In this document: positions 1 through 7,811 of the stretch, piece by piece
Layout: every line of letters begins with the position of its first letter
Numbering within the stretch: the stretch's first letter is position 1
DNA from: Blattabacterium cuenoti
Lineage (GTDB): Bacteria > Bacteroidota > Bacteroidia > Flavobacteriales > Blattabacteriaceae
NCBI RefSeq assembly: GCF_014252055.1
Contig: NZ_CP059208.1
Location: forward strand, 507,297-571,296
Direction of reading: 5' to 3'
Length of the DNA: 64,000 nt
The notes under the pieces: generated by a model
Told to the model about the DNA's origin: nothing
Database searches by the model: none
What the model saw: the letters and a program-made list of their open reading frames with translations, nothing else
Made by a program: the position numbers and the translations under genes

Positions 1-506
1 TTAAAATATTTGATATATTTTCCGTTAACAAATAAAATTTTATCTCCATTTTTTAATCCTATTTTTTCACCTAAAGCATCTACTTCAATCCCATATCGCA
101 CATTTTTTGTAGGAAGATAAGTTTCTCCATATTTAAATAGTAAAAGAGTAAAAATAATAATTGATAAAAGTATATTTGATATTATACCTCCTGATATAAT
201 CAATAATCTTTTTATAGATGATTTTGAACGAAATTCCCAATTTTTTTTTATAGAAGATTTTTCTACATTATCCATCACCATCCCAGTTATTTTAACATAA
301 CCACCTAAAGGTAACCACCCAATACCATAAATAGTATCACCAATTTTTTTACTGAAAATAGAGAACCAAGGATCAAAAAATAAAAAAAATCTCTCAACTC
401 TTACTTTAAATGCTTTAGCTAATATAAAATGTCCAAGTTCATGAACTATGATCAATGTAGATATACTAAGAAATAATTGTATAAACCTAATAAAAGTAGA
501 TGTCAT
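1..506 (-). CDS. rseP: RseP-type site-2 zinc metalloprotease (N-terminal part, runs off window)
   Basis: Intramembrane zinc protease of the site-2/RseP family, which cleaves anti-sigma factors and signal-peptide remnants in the inner membrane. The reverse strand opens with ATG at 504-506. A hydrophobic first helix carries HELGH (residues 22-26), the zinc-binding HExxH motif. It is followed by the family region GGYVKITGM, a second membrane helix near residues 105-125, and the start of a PDZ domain (LGEKIGLKNGDKI). About 168 codons are present and the C-terminal half lies before base 1. The gene is divergent from feoA across about 93 bases. The family call is firm; the physiological substrate is unknown. 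Confidence 0.88.
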   Translation of the reverse strand, partial: MTSTFIRFIQLFLSISTLIIVHELGHFILAKAFKVRVERFFLFFDPWFSIFSKKIGDTIYGIGWLPLGGYVKITGMVMDNVEKSSIKKNWEFRSKSSIKRLLIISGGIISNILLSIIIFTLLLFKYGETYLPTKNVRYGIEVDALGEKIGLKNGDKILFVNGKYIKYF

Positions 507-599
507 TCTTATATGAATGTTTAAGATAAAAAAGATAAATTTAAACCTTTATTTCATTTTTTCATTATTTTACATTTTTTCAAAGAAAAAAATATAGTT

Positions 600-845
600 T
601 TGTATCTATCTAATCTTAAAAAAGGAGAAAAAGGAATTGTTAAAGGATATAGAAATGAAGAATTTCCAATAAAATTACTAGAATTAGGAATTCTACCTGG
701 AGTTAAATTTGAAGTACTTTTTTTTTCTATTTTTCATGATCCGTTATGTATAAGTTATGATAAATCTTGTTTAGCTTTACGTAAAGAAGAAGCAGAAAAT
801 ATTATAATAGAACCTATTATTAATGAAAATGACAAGATTTGTTAA
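600..845 (+). CDS. feoA: Ferrous iron transport protein A (FeoA)
   Basis: Small SH3-like cytoplasmic partner of the FeoB Fe(II) transporter. The 81-aa product shows the family pattern LSNLKKGEKGIVKGY at the N-terminus, then LELGILPGVKFEV and a C-terminal stretch LALRKEEAENI, as expected for FeoA. The start is a TTG. No ATG lies near enough to preserve the conserved N-terminus, so TTG at 600 is the best choice. The 3' end overlaps feoB by 23 bases, consistent with translational coupling. No Fur box is evident upstream. Confidence 0.9.
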   Translation: MYLSNLKKGEKGIVKGYRNEEFPIKLLELGILPGVKFEVLFFSIFHDPLCISYDKSCLALRKEEAENIIIEPIINENDKIC

Positions 846-2874
846 ACTAGCGCTCATCGGAAATCCTAATGTAGGAAAAACTTCTTTATTTAATAATTTG
901 ACTGGATTAAATCAAAAAGTTGGTAATTATTCAGGAGTTACAGTAGAAAAAAAAATAGGATTTTTTTATTATAAACATATTAAATATCAAATAATTGACT
1001 TACCCGGAACATATAGCATATATCCCTCATCTGAAGATGAAGAAATTGTAAGTAATTTATTAAATAATGTAAATGATTCTGATTATCCTGATAAAATAAT
1101 TGTAGTAGTAGATTCTTCAAATCTAAAAAAAAGCCTACTTCTTTTCAGTCAAATACAAGATTTAGGATTTCCAGTATTGTTGATATTAAATATGATGGAT
1201 CAAGCAAAAAAAAAGGGAATTTATATCAATATAAAAAATCTTAAAAAAGCTCTTTTAACAGATGTTATTCTTCTTGATGCAAGAAAAAAATTAGGAATAG
1301 ATAAACTTAAAAACAAATTAAAAAATTTAAAAAAAATAAGAGAAGAACCTTTTTTTTGTACAAGAAAAGATTTTTCTAATCCTATTAATGAAGTAATAAA
1401 TATTTATAAAACTAACAATAGATACAAAGCTTGGTATTATTTAGCTAATAATAATAGCTTAATAAAAGAAGATCTTATTCTAAAAGAAATAAAAAAAAAA
1501 TACAATCTTGTATCTAAAAAGTTACAAATAAAAGAAATATTAGATAGATATGAGAAAATAACAAAAATTATATCAAAATCAGTATCTGATATTATATCAT
1601 GTAAAGAAAAAAATATTTTAGAATTCTCTAAAAAATTAGATTATCATCTAATCGTACATCCTTTTTGGGGTTATTTAATTTTCTTATTTTTTCTATTTTT
1701 CATTTTTCAATGTATCTTTTTTTGGTCAGATTATCCAAAAATACTTATAGAATTTTTTTTTTATTTTATTAAAAAAAAATTAGAAAATTTTTATCCAGGT
1801 CCTTTAAATGATTTTTTATTACAAGGAATATTACCTGGAATTAGCACAATACTAACTTTTGTTCCACAAATATTTATTCTTTTATTTTTTTTACTAATTA
1901 TGGAAGAAAGTGGTTACATTAGCAGGGTAATTTTCTTAATGGATAGAATTATGCGTCCATTTGGACTTAATGGAAAGAGTGTTGTCCCTCTTATTTCAAG
2001 TATAGCTTGTGCTATTCCTGCAATAATGTCTGCAAGACATATTGAAAACCCTAGAGATCGTTTAATCACTATATTAGCTACTCCTTTTATGACCTGTTCA
2101 GCTAGACTTCCTGTTTATACTTTAATTATATCTTTAATCATTCCGAATAAAAAATGGGGATTTATTCAACTAAAAGGAATAGTTCTTATGGGAATGTATT
2201 TGATAGGAATTTTATCTGCATTAACAGTATCTATGATATTACATAAATTTTTGAAGAAAAATTACAAAAGCCATCTTATTATGGAAATACCTACATATAA
2301 AATTCCAATATTTAGAAATATATGGATCCCTATTTGGATAAATCTTAAATCTTTTATTGTAAATGTAGGAAAAATGATACTATTAGTTAATATAATAATT
2401 TGGGGATTGGGAAATTTTGGGCCTACAAATAAGAATATAGATAGTGATAATAATAATTATATAACTATTCAAAAGAGAGACCTACCTAATTCTTATTTAG
2501 GAATATTAGGGAAAAAAATAGAACCTATACTAAATCCATTAGGATATGATTGGAAAATAGGAATAGGGATATTATCTTCTCTTATAGCAAGAGAAGTTTT
2601 TATTAGTACTATGACATCTGTTTATAATATAGAAAATAAAGAAAATAATTTTCTGAGTGAAAAAATGAAAAATAATTTTTTTCCTGAAAAAAAAAAACCT
2701 ATGGCAACAGGGTTATCTATATTATTTTTTTATGCATTTTCTATGCAATGTATGAGTACTTTATCCATAGTAAAAAAAGAAACAAAATCTTGGAAGTGGC
2801 CTATAATGCAATTTATATTTATGACTTTATTAGCTTATATTACTTCTTTTTTAATATATCAAATACTAAAATAA
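823..2874 (+). CDS. feoB: Ferrous iron transporter B (FeoB)
   Basis: Inner-membrane Fe(II) uptake permease with an N-terminal G domain. Visible G motifs are GNPNVGKTS (G1, residues 13-21), DLPGTYS (G3, about 60) and LNMMD (G4, about 122-126). The C-terminal half has multiple membrane helices with the conserved gate motif CAIPAIMSAR and a second repeat near SLIAREVFISTM. The length, 683 aa, is normal. The start at 823 lies within feoA; ATG at 829 is an equally good start, giving MTRF. A tiny Cys-rich membrane gene follows 8 bases after the stop. Retention of Feo implies that iron is taken up as Fe(II) from the host. Confidence 0.96.
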   Translation: MKMTRFVKLALIGNPNVGKTSLFNNLTGLNQKVGNYSGVTVEKKIGFFYYKHIKYQIIDLPGTYSIYPSSEDEEIVSNLLNNVNDSDYPDKIIVVVDSSNLKKSLLLFSQIQDLGFPVLLILNMMDQAKKKGIYINIKNLKKALLTDVILLDARKKLGIDKLKNKLKNLKKIREEPFFCTRKDFSNPINEVINIYKTNNRYKAWYYLANNNSLIKEDLILKEIKKKYNLVSKKLQIKEILDRYEKITKIISKSVSDIISCKEKNILEFSKKLDYHLIVHPFWGYLIFLFFLFFIFQCIFFWSDYPKILIEFFFYFIKKKLENFYPGPLNDFLLQGILPGISTILTFVPQIFILLFFLLIMEESGYISRVIFLMDRIMRPFGLNGKSVVPLISSIACAIPAIMSARHIENPRDRLITILATPFMTCSARLPVYTLIISLIIPNKKWGFIQLKGIVLMGMYLIGILSALTVSMILHKFLKKNYKSHLIMEIPTYKIPIFRNIWIPIWINLKSFIVNVGKMILLVNIIIWGLGNFGPTNKNIDSDNNNYITIQKRDLPNSYLGILGKKIEPILNPLGYDWKIGIGILSSLIAREVFISTMTSVYNIENKENNFLSEKMKNNFFPEKKKPMATGLSILFFYAFSMQCMSTLSIVKKETKSWKWPIMQFIFMTLLAYITSFLIYQILK

Positions 2875-2882
2875 CATAATAT

Positions 2883-3020
2883 ATGTGGTGGCAGTATATA
2901 ATAATCGGGATATTTTTCTTTACTTCAATTATTATTTTATTAAGAAGTTTAATATTTTTTTTCTATTATAACTACAAAAAAAATCATTGCAATAATAATA
3001 AATGCAATTGTAAATTATAA
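2883..3020 (+). CDS. Small FeoB-associated Cys-rich membrane protein
   Basis: A 45-codon gene begins with ATG 8 bases after feoB and ends with TAA at 3018-3020. It encodes one hydrophobic helix (about residues 5-29, after MWWQ) followed by a short basic, Asn-rich tail with three cysteines in the pattern HC-x5-CNC. This architecture and position match the FeoB-associated Cys-rich membrane protein family (Pfam P12/FeoB_associated), which lies downstream of feoB in many Bacteroidota. It may help ferrous iron handling at the pore, but the role is unproven. Context supports a real gene: same strand, tight spacing, intact frame. It is too short for most automated ORF cut-offs. Confidence 0.75.
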   Translation: MWWQYIIIGIFFFTSIIILLRSLIFFFYYNYKKNHCNNNKCNCKL

Positions 3021-3025
3021 TTTTA

Positions 3026-4009
3026 CTATTTTCTAGTAATAGATACCTCTATCATTTTTTTTAAAAAAAATGATAGAGGTATCCCAGCAGATTCTAATTG
3101 TTTTGGAAAAATACTTTCTTTTGAAAGTCCTGGTATTGTATTTATTTCTAAAAAGTATGGTTCTCCATTTACTATTATATACTCCGATCTAGACATTCCA
3201 GATAAATTAAAAATTTCGTATACTTTATTAGCAACATTATATATCCTACTTTCTATTTTTGGGTGTAACTTTGCTGGAGTTATTTCGTTAGATTTCCCAG
3301 AATATTTTGATTCAAAATCAAAAAAATCATTTTGACTAATTATCTCTGTTATAGGTAAAACAAAAATTTCTTTGTCATAGGAAAATACTCCTACAGAAAT
3401 TTCTTTTCCATCAAGAAAAGATTCAATAATAATTTCTTTATCTTCTTTAAAAGCTTTTTTTACTGCAGTAGTAAAATTTTTTTCTTCATATACTTTACTT
3501 ATACCTAAACTGGATCCAGATCTGTTAGGTTTTACAAAACATGGTAACCCTATTTCTTTCAAAATTTTTTTTTCGTTAAAAATTTTATTTTTATTTAAGA
3601 AAATAAATTTTGCTGTATTAATTCCAAAATTTTTCAATAAAGTTAGACAATATTTTTTATTAAAAGTTATGTTAGAATGATGAAAATTACCCCCAGTACA
3701 AGGGATCCCTAACAATTGAAAATAAGCTTGTAACATTCCATCTTCTCCTGGAGTTCCATGAATTACGTTAAATACACAGTCAAATTTAATATTTTCTTTT
3801 CCTATTTTTACTGAAAAATCATGTTTATTAATATGATATTCCTTATTTTCATCATTCTTTAAAACCCATCTATCATTAAAAATATAAACCCTATAAAGAT
3901 CAAATTCTGATTTATTTAAGTTATTATAAACAGCTGTTCCACTTTTAATAGAAATAAGAGATTCTTTTGTGTATCCACCCATAACAATAGCAACAGCTAT
4001 TTTTTTCAT
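3026..4009 (-). CDS. ddl: D-alanine--D-alanine ligase
   Basis: ATP-grasp ligase that makes the D-Ala-D-Ala dipeptide for peptidoglycan. The 327-aa protein has the N-terminal MGGYTKESLISIKSG, the substrate loop HGTPGEDGMLQAYFQLLGIP, the ATP-grasp signature CFVKPNRSGSSLGISKV and the C-terminal metal/ATP site EINTIPGLS. The length is slightly short but complete. It is divergent from the PASTA-protein gene across 43 bases; this pairing with PASTA and RluD genes is common in flavobacteria. Its product is used by MurF at 31970-33292. The last codons contain a 42-bp perfect palindrome, described separately. Confidence 0.95.
   Translation of the reverse strand: MKKIAVAIVMGGYTKESLISIKSGTAVYNNLNKSEFDLYRVYIFNDRWVLKNDENKEYHINKHDFSVKIGKENIKFDCVFNVIHGTPGEDGMLQAYFQLLGIPCTGGNFHHSNITFNKKYCLTLLKNFGINTAKFIFLNKNKIFNEKKILKEIGLPCFVKPNRSGSSLGISKVYEEKNFTTAVKKAFKEDKEIIIESFLDGKEISVGVFSYDKEIFVLPITEIISQNDFFDFESKYSGKSNEITPAKLHPKIESRIYNVANKVYEIFNLSGMSRSEYIIVNGEPYFLEINTIPGLSKESIFPKQLESAGIPLSFFLKKMIEVSITRK
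3042..3083. repeat. 42-bp perfect palindrome in the 3' end of ddl
   Basis: Bases 3042-3062 (GATACCTCTATCA followed by T8) are the exact reverse complement of 3063-3083 (A8 followed by TGATAGAGGTATC). The centre falls at the T8/A8 junction, so there is no spacer. The palindrome is wholly inside the last 20 codons of ddl, encoding part of IPLSFFLKKMIEV. Transcripts from either strand could form a 13-bp mixed-sequence stem capped by A:U pairs. It sits between the convergent feo and ddl genes, so a bidirectional transcription-end or RNA-stability role is plausible. No clean U-tract follows, so terminator function is uncertain. Confidence 0.7.
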
Positions 4010-4052
4010 TATTTTTATTCTATTATAATTGTAATAATATATAAATATACAA

Positions 4053-5267
4053 ATGAATTACTCAAAATATATATTAATTTTCATTATTAATTTATTAGCA
4101 GCTATATACCTTTTGTATAAGGTTACTCAATTAGCACTAAAATGGGTCGATGTTTACACAAAACATGGTTCTTATGTTGAAATTCCGAATTTACGCTATT
4201 TAACATTATCAAAATCTATTTCTATCTTGAATAGATTAGGATTGAAATATGATATAGATAAATCATATTATGATCCATATTTAGAAAATAATAAAATTAT
4301 TTCTTTTTTTCCAGGAGCTGGATCTCATGTAAAACAAGGAAGATTTATTTACATAAAAATAAATATAAAACCTAATAAATATTGTAATATTTTACCAGAT
4401 ATTATGAATAAAAACAAAGATATAGCTATAAAACTACTACATAAAAATAATATTATAATTAAAGAAATAAGATATATAGATGATATAAATAAAGATAAAA
4501 TTATAAAAATATTTTATAATAATAAACCTATTACATATGGATATATCTTTTGTCCAAAGAATAATTTGGATGGAATTACTTTAATAATAGGGAAAAGTAT
4601 ACAAAAAAATAACTTTATTATTCCAAATGTTATTGGAATGTCACTAAAAACAGCAATTTCAACCTTAAAAAATAAATTTTTTAATATTATTAATTTTTAT
4701 TATGACTATCCAAATTCAAATGAATCTGCAAAAGTATATCGACAAAGTCCTTCTCCTGGAAAAACTCATAATAAAAATCAAACTATTGATCTTTGGTTAT
4801 CTAATTTTTATTCCACGAAGAAAGAGATAGAGACAGATTCCACGAAGAAAGAGATAGAGACAGATTCTACGAAGAAAGAGATAGAGAAAGATTCTACGAA
4901 GAAAGAGATAGAGACAGATTCTACGAAGAAAGAGATAGAGACAGATTCTACGAAGAAAGAGATAGAGACAGATTCTACGAAGAAAGAGGTGAAGAAAGGA
5001 GCTACGAAGAAAGAGGAGAAGAAAGAGGCCACGAAGGAAGCGGTGAAGAAAGATGATACGAAGAAAGAGGTGAAGAAAGATGCTACGAAGAAAGAGGTGA
5101 AGAAAGATGCTACGAAGAAAGAGATGAAGAAAGATGCTACGAAGAAAGAGATGAAGAAAGATGCTACGAAGAAAGAGATGAAGAAAGATGATACGAAGAA
5201 AGAGATGAAGAAAGATGCTACGAAGAAAGAGATGAAGAAAAACTTTTTTAATTCATTGAATAAATAA
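4053..5267 (+). CDS. PASTA-domain membrane protein with Lys/Glu repeat tail
   Basis: Single-pass membrane protein with extracytoplasmic PASTA domains, which in other bacteria bind peptidoglycan stem peptides. An N-terminal helix (about residues 5-25) is followed by three PASTA-like units beginning EIPNLRYLTLSKSISIL, NILPDIMNKNKDIAIKLL and FIIPNVIGMSLKTAISTL. The last 150 or so residues are a 16-unit nonapeptide repeat rich in Lys, Glu and Thr. There is no kinase domain, so it is not a PASTA kinase. It lies between divergent ddl and downstream rluD, a neighbourhood typical of flavobacteria, which suggests an envelope role. The repeat tail is unusual for this family and its function is unknown. 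Confidence 0.82.
   Translation: MNYSKYILIFIINLLAAIYLLYKVTQLALKWVDVYTKHGSYVEIPNLRYLTLSKSISILNRLGLKYDIDKSYYDPYLENNKIISFFPGAGSHVKQGRFIYIKINIKPNKYCNILPDIMNKNKDIAIKLLHKNNIIIKEIRYIDDINKDKIIKIFYNNKPITYGYIFCPKNNLDGITLIIGKSIQKNNFIIPNVIGMSLKTAISTLKNKFFNIINFYYDYPNSNESAKVYRQSPSPGKTHNKNQTIDLWLSNFYSTKKEIETDSTKKEIETDSTKKEIEKDSTKKEIETDSTKKEIETDSTKKEIETDSTKKEVKKGATKKEEKKEATKEAVKKDDTKKEVKKDATKKEVKKDATKKEMKKDATKKEMKKDATKKEMKKDDTKKEMKKDATKKEMKKNFFNSLNK
4812..5243 (+). repeat. 27-bp coding minisatellite, 16 units
   Basis: Sixteen in-frame 27-bp units encode nonapeptides. The first six read STKKEIETD (one has EIEKD); the next three are diverged (STKKEVKKG, ATKKEEKKE, ATKEAVKKD); the last seven are xTKKEVKKD or xTKKEMKKD, the final one ending in N. 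The two outer blocks are nearly identical internally, which points to recent expansion or homogenisation. The + strand is almost all purine apart from ACG and GAT/GCT. It uses ACG, AAG and GAG codons that are uncommon in neighbouring genes. The opposite strand is also open over part of the array, but that is a by-product of the repeat. Confidence 0.95.
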
Positions 5268-5274
5268 TGAAAAA

Positions 5275-6326
5275 ATGAAGAATAAAAAAATAAAAATAGT
5301 AGTCGATAAAAATGAAAGAGAAATACGTATTGATAAATTCTTGGTGAAAGAAATACAAAATATTAGTAGAAATCAAATACAAAAAGTTTTCAATTCAGGA
5401 AAAATACTAGTAAACAAAAAAGTTATAAATAGAAAAAATCATAAAGTAAAACCTCTAGATTCTATTGAACTAGAAATAGAAATAGAACCATTACGTAATC
5501 ATATTATTAATCTAGAATATAAAAATATTTTAGAAGAAAAAATGGATCTAAATATTGTTTATGAAGATGAAGATCTTATTATAATTAATAAACCTGCGGG
5601 AATAGTAGTACATCCTGCTTATGGCAATAATCAAGGTACCTTGATTAATGGAATTAAATATTACTTAAAAAAAAAAAATTGAAAATTAATCTATATAGAT
5701 GTGGTTTAATTCATAGATTAGATAAATATACATCAGGTTTATTAGTTTTAGCAAAAAATGAATCTTCACAAAAATATTTATCAGAACAATTTCATAAAAA
5801 AACTATTAAAAGAAAATATATAGCTTTAATATGGGGAAATCTAAATCTAGAAAAAGGGGTTATAAGTGGATTTATAGGTAGAGATCCAAATAACAGAAAA
5901 AGAATGACTATATATAACAATAAAAATTGTAATATAAATAAAGGAAAATTATCTATAACTCATTATAAAGTATTAGAAAGATTCAAATATATAACGTATA
6001 TATCTTGTAAATTAGAAACAGGAAGAACACATCAAATAAGAACTCATTTTAAATATATAGGACATCCATTATTTAATGATTCAGTATATGGAGGTAATAA
6101 AATTTTTTTCAAGAGAAAATTATCTAAAAAAAATATAGATTTTTTTAATGTTTGTTTAAATATATTACAAAGACAAGCATTACATGCTGTTTCTATTTCT
6201 TTCATACATCCAAAAAATGGAATTTTTCATTTTTCTATTCCTATTCCTAAAGATTTTAAAATAGTACTTTCTATGTGTAGAGATCAATTCCATGATTATA
6301 ATAATGTTCCATGTAACAACATATAA
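5275..6326 (+). pseudogene. rluD: RluD-family 23S rRNA pseudouridine synthase, split by a frameshift at an A12 run
   Basis: Two adjacent frames together make one RluD-family enzyme, which converts uridines of 23S rRNA helix 69 to pseudouridine. The first part (5275-5682) has the S4 RNA-binding domain (RIDKFLVKEIQNISRNQIQK) and the catalytic-domain start INKPAGIVVHP. The second (from 5679) has the catalytic Asp motif HRLDKYTSGLLVLAKN, then GRTHQIRTHFKYIGHPLFND. The break falls exactly at twelve A's (5667-5678). Adding one A or removing two restores a single frame. Either this is a decaying gene, or RNA-polymerase slippage on the A-run yields some full-length protein. Both halves are otherwise intact, which favours partial rescue. 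It overlaps convergent mgtE by 31 bases. Confidence 0.85.
5667..5678 (+). repeat. A12 homopolymer at the rluD frameshift
   Basis: Twelve consecutive A's join the two halves of rluD. Upstream codons run in the 5275 frame and meet TGA at 5680-5682. Downstream codons resume in the frame of 5679. A gain of one A (or loss of two) makes the gene continuous, so the tract is both the likely mutation site and a candidate slippage site. Confidence 0.9.
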
Positions 6327-7648
6327 GAAACAGAAAAATATATAATTAACCCAATAACATCTACTAATGTAGCTACAAAAGGAGCAGAAGAACTAGCTGG
6401 ATCTCCTCTAAATTTTTTAATTATAAATGGTAACATAGAACCACTAAATGTCCCCCATAGAACTACTCCTATCAAGGATAAAAACACTGTTAATCCTACT
6501 AATATCCAATGTGGCCCATAATCATATAAATTAATATTATGCCAAGCTATAATACGTATAAACCCAGTCATTCCTAAAATGCTTCCTAAAAAAAAACCAC
6601 AAATAATTTCTCTTCGCATAACAGTCCACCAATCTTTTATTTTCACTTCTCCTAAAGCCATTGCTTGAATAATTAAACTTGCTGCCTGAGAACCACTATT
6701 TCCTCCACTTGAAACAACTAAAGGAATAAATAAAGTAAGAACTATAGCTTTTTCTAGAGCTCCTGAAAAATTTTGCATTACTGTGGTTGTAAACATTTCT
6801 CCAATAAATAACAAAATTAACCAACCGGCTCTTTTCTTAATTAATTTATATAAAGGAACATTAAGATAAGATTGATTTAAAACTTCCATTCCTTCTATTT
6901 TTTGAACATCTTCTTTGTAATTCTCATTTAACCCCCATAGGATATCATTCATAGTCACTATTCCCAATAAGAAATTTTGATCATCTATAACAGGAAGTGA
7001 AACTCTGTTGTTTAAAGAAAATAGTTTAGTAGCTACTTCTTCAGTATCAGAAATATTTAAAGCAGCAGTATATTTTCCATCCATTAAATCAGAGACTTTA
7101 GTTTTTGGATTCACAAGTAAAATATCTCGTATTTTTATATCATCTATTAATTTTCCATTTTTATCTATTATATAGACAATTTCTATAACATCACTATTTT
7201 TTACCTCTTTTCTAATATAATCTAATAAATCTTGTATGATCCAATTTTTTTGAATTGCAAGATAATATGGAACCATTAAACGTCCTACACTATTTTTAGG
7301 ATATCCTAAAGATACTAATGTCCTTTGTTTTTCTTCTGTATTTAAATATTTAATCAAATCCTTTAAAGAATCTTCTGGAATTTTTTGAAAAAAAGAAATA
7401 CGATCTTCTACTGGAAGATTATTTAATAGTCCCATTTTTTTTTTAATAGATAATTCTTCTATAATTCTTTTTTTTGTAGGAAAATCTAATACTTTAAAAA
7501 CAGAAATAACTTTATTTAACTTCAATAAGTTAAATATTCTAATAATATCATCTGGATTATTTTGTATTATATTGATTAATTCACTAATAGTTTGTTTATT
7601 TAAAAACTCTTTGTTATTTATCAAATAATATTGATGATCATTAAACAT
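6296..7648 (-). CDS. mgtE: MgtE-family magnesium transporter
   Basis: Mg2+ channel/transporter of the MgtE (SLC41-like) family. The 450-aa protein has an N-terminal helical MgtE_N domain (about 20-125), a CBS-domain pair (about 130-250, including VIDDQNFLLGIVTMNDIL) and five membrane helices from about residue 275. The pore region has SSGGNSGSQAASLIIQAMALGEV, the usual MgtE signature split here by its helix boundary, and the Asp-bearing final helix FVATLVDVIGLIIYF. The length is normal. It converges on rluD with a 31-base 3' overlap and is divergent from leuS. The CBS and N domains normally sense cytosolic Mg2+, so control is probably post-translational. Confidence 0.95.
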   Translation of the reverse strand: MFNDHQYYLINNKEFLNKQTISELINIIQNNPDDIIRIFNLLKLNKVISVFKVLDFPTKKRIIEELSIKKKMGLLNNLPVEDRISFFQKIPEDSLKDLIKYLNTEEKQRTLVSLGYPKNSVGRLMVPYYLAIQKNWIIQDLLDYIRKEVKNSDVIEIVYIIDKNGKLIDDIKIRDILLVNPKTKVSDLMDGKYTAALNISDTEEVATKLFSLNNRVSLPVIDDQNFLLGIVTMNDILWGLNENYKEDVQKIEGMEVLNQSYLNVPLYKLIKKRAGWLILLFIGEMFTTTVMQNFSGALEKAIVLTLFIPLVVSSGGNSGSQAASLIIQAMALGEVKIKDWWTVMRREIICGFFLGSILGMTGFIRIIAWHNINLYDYGPHWILVGLTVFLSLIGVVLWGTFSGSMLPFIIKKFRGDPASSSAPFVATLVDVIGLIIYFSVSYMLLHGTLL

Positions 7649-7743
7649 TTTATTTTTTTTTAGAGAAATTTTTACTTAATTTTTTCTCATTTGTAGTAAT
7701 TAAAATTACGGAATAAAATCATTGTGATTTTTTTGCAAAATTT

Positions 7744-7811
7744 AAAAAAAATGGAATATAACTTTCAAGAAATAGAAAAAAAATGGAATATAACTTTCAA
7801 GAAATAGAAAA
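7744..7811 (+). repeat. 32-bp tandem duplication over the leuS start
   Basis: The segment beginning ATGGAATATAACTTTCAAGA occurs twice, at 7751 and 7783, with 29 identical bases after each ATG and a shared A7 before it. The period, 32, is not a multiple of three. Translation from the first ATG reads MEYNFQEIEKKWNITFKK and stops at TAG, while the second ATG gives full-length LeuS. The upstream copy therefore creates an 18-codon decoy frame overlapping the true start. Confidence 0.9.

Noticed and set aside
595-602. TAGTTTTG -7-like box at the feoA start
   Set aside because: It overlaps the TTG start codon itself, leaving no room for a leader, and no -33 element is seen; the conserved FeoA N-terminus supports the TTG start.
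4808-5032. Open minus-strand frame through the PASTA repeat
   Set aside because: It is a by-product of the 27-bp repeat, which leaves the opposite strand open with a monotonous Ser/Phe/Val pattern; no family features or start context.
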